Source of the DNA: Pseudomonadota bacterium
Lineage (GTDB): Bacteria > Bdellovibrionota_B > Oligoflexia > Silvanigrellales > Silvanigrellaceae
Assembly (NCBI GenBank): GCA_027490595.1
Contig: JAIXXU010000187.1
Span: 1-10,651 of the forward strand
Length of the DNA stretch: 10,651 nucleotides
Reading direction: 5' to 3'
Shown here: positions 6,331 to 10,651 of the stretch, piece by piece
How the letters are laid out: each line of letters begins with the position of its first letter
How positions within the stretch are numbered: position 1 is the stretch's first letter
The notes under the pieces: generated by a model
Told to the model about the DNA's origin: nothing
Seen by the model: only the letters and a program-made list of their open reading frames with translations
The model's database searches: none
Position numbers and translations under genes: made by a program

Positions 6331-8808
6331 TTATTCAACTTCTTCTGCGGATTCAATTTGTGTAACTGGAGTATCATCAAATTCACTAGGCTTAGAAAGA
6401 GAAACTATCTTCTCTCCATCCAAAATTCTCATCAAACAAACTCCTTGTGTTACCCTACCCATAATTCGCAGGGATTTAGCTGATATCCGAAGAACTCTAC
6501 CAGTATTTGTTGTCAGCATCATATCAGAATCATCACGAACAGACATCAGACCAACAACGTCCCCATTTCTCTCCGTGACTTTGATGGTTTTGACACCCTT
6601 ACCACCTCTACTTTGCTTGCGATATTCATCTAGTTTACTACGCTTGCCATACCCCTTGGCAGTAACAACCATAACACTTTCATCCAACTCAGCAATCTCA
6701 GCAGCAACAACGCTGTCTTTCTCTTCATCGCCAAGTTCAATGGCTTTCACACCTTTTGCCGTTCTACCCATACTTCTAACGTCATTTTCGTCAAAACGAA
6801 TGGACTTACCCATAGCAGTAGCGAGAATAATTTCATCATGGCCTGAAGTAATTTTTACGGAAACAAGAGTGTCATTTTCTTCTAAAGTTACAGCTCGAAT
6901 ACCATTGGAACGCACGTTGGAGAACGATGCTAATTCAGTCTTTTTCACGACACCTTGCTTAGTCACCATCAAAACTTGTTGAGTTTCACTAAATTCTTTT
7001 ACAGCTAACATTGCAGTTATGTGTTCGGTACTTGACAAAGTAAGAAGTTGATTGATTGATTTTCCACGGCCTGTTGCTGCAGCTTCAGGCAATTCATAGA
7101 CTTTAAAAGAATATACTTTTCCTAAATTGGAAAACATGAGAACATATTCATGTGTGTGAGCATGAAAAGTAAATTTAACAAAATCATTTTCTTTTAAAGA
7201 AGCACCGGTTTTTCCTTTTCCAGCACGATTTTGAACTCTAAATTCATCTAAATTTACTCGCTTGACATAACCAGCACTTGAAAAAGTCACAAAAACATCT
7301 GCTGGAGAAATTAAACTTGCAATATCAAAATCACCCGCTTCAGGTGCTATTTCTGTTCTTCGTTCATCTCCATGTTGTTCTTTTACTTTAAGAAGTTCTT
7401 CTTTAGCTATTTGACGAACTCGCTCTGGTTTTGCAAGAATATCCTTCAAATCAGAAATCACCTTTAAAATTTCATTGAACTCAGAAATAATTTTATCGCG
7501 TTCTAATCCAGTAAGCTGGACAAGACGCATATCTAAAATAGCCGTTACTTGTTTTTCAGACAAAGCATAAGCAGAAATTAACTTTTCTTTTGCATCCTCT
7601 CGACTATCAGCACCACGAATAATAGAAACAACTTTATCAATATTATCTACGGCTATCTTTAGGCCTTCTAATATATGAAGACGATCTTCAGATTTTCTAA
7701 GCCTAAAGCTAGTTCTTCGGGTAATAACCTCTAATCTATGTTCAATAAAGTATTGCAAACATTCTTTTAAATTTAAAAGACGAGGTACACCTTTCACAAT
7801 GCACACCATATTTACACCAAAAGAATCCTGCAAACTTGTCCTTTTGTATAAATGATTTAAAATAACTTCAGCATTTTCTCCTTTTTTAACTTCAATAACA
7901 ACACGAATTCCTTCTTTGTTACTTTCATCACGAATATCAGAAATACCGATAATTTCTTCTTGTTTGACTAGGTCCGCAATTTTCTCAATCCAAGTTTGTT
8001 TATTAACCTGATAAGGTAGTTCCGTGACAACAATCATTTCCTTTCCGGATTTTAAGGTTTCCACGCTTGCACGACCACGAATAGGAATACTTCCTCTACC
8101 TGTTCGATAAGCCTCTTGAATGCCACGTATTCCGCAAATAACCCCATAAGTTGGAAAATCTGGTCCTTTGACAAAGTGCATGAGTTCTTCAACGGAAGAT
8201 TGACTTTTTTCAAGAAGATAGATGGTAGCGTCTAGTATTTCATTTAAATTATGAGGAGGAATATTAGTAGCCATACCAACAGCAATACCGCTTTGTCCAT
8301 TGATAAGAAGCTGCGGAATAATAGAAGGCATAACAAGGGGCTGAATTTCATTGTTGTCGTAGTTTGGCCCAAAATCTACAGTATCTTCTTCCAGAGATTC
8401 CAAAATACACTCAGAAATTTTGGATAATCTAACTTCTGTATAACGCATAGCCGCAGGGGAATCGCCATCGATAGACCCGAAGTTTCCTTGACCATCAATG
8501 AGAGGATAACGCATTGAAAAATCTTGTGCCAAACGCACGAGAGCATCATAAACAGCTGTATCTCCATGAGGATGATATTTACCAAGAACGTCCCCTACGA
8601 TACGAGCAGATTTTTTGTATGGTTTGCTATGAATATTATTTTGTTCATACATAGCATAAATAATTCGACGATGAACTGGTTTCATCCCATCTCGAACGTC
8701 AGGAAGAGCTCGACTGACAATAACGCTCATCGCATAATCAAGATAAGCACTCTTCATTTCGTCATTAATATTTGCTGATATAATACCTTGTTTATTTTCC
8801 GTGGTCAT
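6331..8808 (-). CDS. gyrA: DNA gyrase subunit A
   Basis: GyrA is the DNA-cleaving and DNA-wrapping half of the A2B2 gyrase that introduces negative supercoils. The 825 residues hold the winged-helix breakage-reunion domain with catalytic Tyr123 (in AMRYTEVRL) next to Arg122. The quinolone pocket is [11 protein letters not shown], with Thr84 and Asp88 at the positions of E. coli Ser83 and Asp87. Tower and coiled-coil regions follow to about 490, then a six-bladed beta-pinwheel CTD (about 500-805). The first-blade GyrA box reads QNRAGKG (526-532). A second, better box, QSRGGKG (732-738), lies in a later blade. The acidic tail ends ESAEEVE. That pinwheel, rather than the ParC-type CTD, together with adjacent gyrB, argues against topoisomerase IV. 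It starts 18 bases after gyrB. Confidence 0.98.
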   Translation of the reverse strand: MTTENKQGIISANINDEMKSAYLDYAMSVIVSRALPDVRDGMKPVHRRIIYAMYEQNNIHSKPYKKSARIVGDVLGKYHPHGDTAVYDALVRLAQDFSMRYPLIDGQGNFGSIDGDSPAAMRYTEVRLSKISECILESLEEDTVDFGPNYDNNEIQPLVMPSIIPQLLINGQSGIAVGMATNIPPHNLNEILDATIYLLEKSQSSVEELMHFVKGPDFPTYGVICGIRGIQEAYRTGRGSIPIRGRASVETLKSGKEMIVVTELPYQVNKQTWIEKIADLVKQEEIIGISDIRDESNKEGIRVVIEVKKGENAEVILNHLYKRTSLQDSFGVNMVCIVKGVPRLLNLKECLQYFIEHRLEVITRRTSFRLRKSEDRLHILEGLKIAVDNIDKVVSIIRGADSREDAKEKLISAYALSEKQVTAILDMRLVQLTGLERDKIISEFNEILKVISDLKDILAKPERVRQIAKEELLKVKEQHGDERRTEIAPEAGDFDIASLISPADVFVTFSSAGYVKRVNLDEFRVQNRAGKGKTGASLKENDFVKFTFHAHTHEYVLMFSNLGKVYSFKVYELPEAAATGRGKSINQLLTLSSTEHITAMLAVKEFSETQQVLMVTKQGVVKKTELASFSNVRSNGIRAVTLEENDTLVSVKITSGHDEIILATAMGKSIRFDENDVRSMGRTAKGVKAIELGDEEKDSVVAAEIAELDESVMVVTAKGYGKRSKLDEYRKQSRGGKGVKTIKVTERNGDVVGLMSVRDDSDMMLTTNTGRVLRISAKSLRIMGRVTQGVCLMRILDGEKIVSLSKPSEFDDTPVTQIESAEEVE

Positions 8809-8820
8809 GAAAAAGTGTTA

Positions 8821-8824
8821 CTCC
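8821..8824 (-). promoter_or_regulatory. Candidate gyrA ribosome binding site
   Basis: GGAG on the minus strand lies 2 bases after the gyrB stop codon and 12 bases before the gyrA ATG at 8808. The spacing is longer than the usual 5-9 bases, and no closer Shine-Dalgarno is seen in the 18-base gap. Confidence 0.45.
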
Positions 8825-8826
8825 AA

Positions 8827-10651
<1,825 letters not shown>

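Noticed and set aside
6575-6982. Plus-strand 135-residue open frame opposite gyrA
   Set aside because: It lies wholly within gyrA on the other strand, shows no recognisable motif or ribosome binding site, and looks like a shadow frame.

Overview
The window looks like a chromosomal housekeeping segment of a low-G+C Gram-negative bacterium. LpxC implies lipid A synthesis and an outer membrane. GyrB carries the long TOPRIM insertion typical of proteobacterial-type GyrB, and gyrB and gyrA are adjacent, as in many deeper proteobacterial lineages. My tentative placement is Bdellovibrionota/Oligoflexia or a neighbouring delta-like lineage. This is an inference from protein flavour and base composition, not a measured result. 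I see no tRNA, rRNA, CRISPR array, insertion sequence, prophage, toxin-antitoxin or defence module.

Layout from left to right: dnaJ (10-1137, minus) and lpxC (1266-2234, minus) form one co-directional pair. A 290-base divergent promoter region (2235-2524) follows, then ssb (2525-2983), the only plus-strand gene. ssb converges, across 30 bases holding a small hairpin, on a divergent HAD-superfamily protein (3014-3676, minus). That gene has its own strong-looking sigma70-type promoter and an operator-like palindrome at the predicted transcript start. Next, all on the minus strand and reading right to left, comes a tight cluster: gyrB (cut by the right window edge), gyrA, a 612-residue serine/asparagine-rich lipoprotein, and a small transaldolase of the FSA/TalC type. 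Gaps are 18, 1 and 14 bases, and no terminator or promoter is obvious between them, so they probably form one operon.

The gyrase subunits together make the supercoiling A2B2 enzyme. The lipoprotein and transaldolase have no known mechanistic link to gyrase; their place in the operon would tie their expression to it. dnaJ, ssb and lpxC serve protein folding, DNA replication/repair and outer-membrane synthesis.

The parts most worth a second look are the HAD protein with altered catalytic positions and its palindromic leader, the lipoprotein joined to gyrA by a TAAGATG junction, and two residue-level departures in gyrase: Phe at the GyrB position equivalent to E. coli Lys447, and a degenerate first GyrA box with a better match later in the CTD. 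I found no convincing new multi-gene system.
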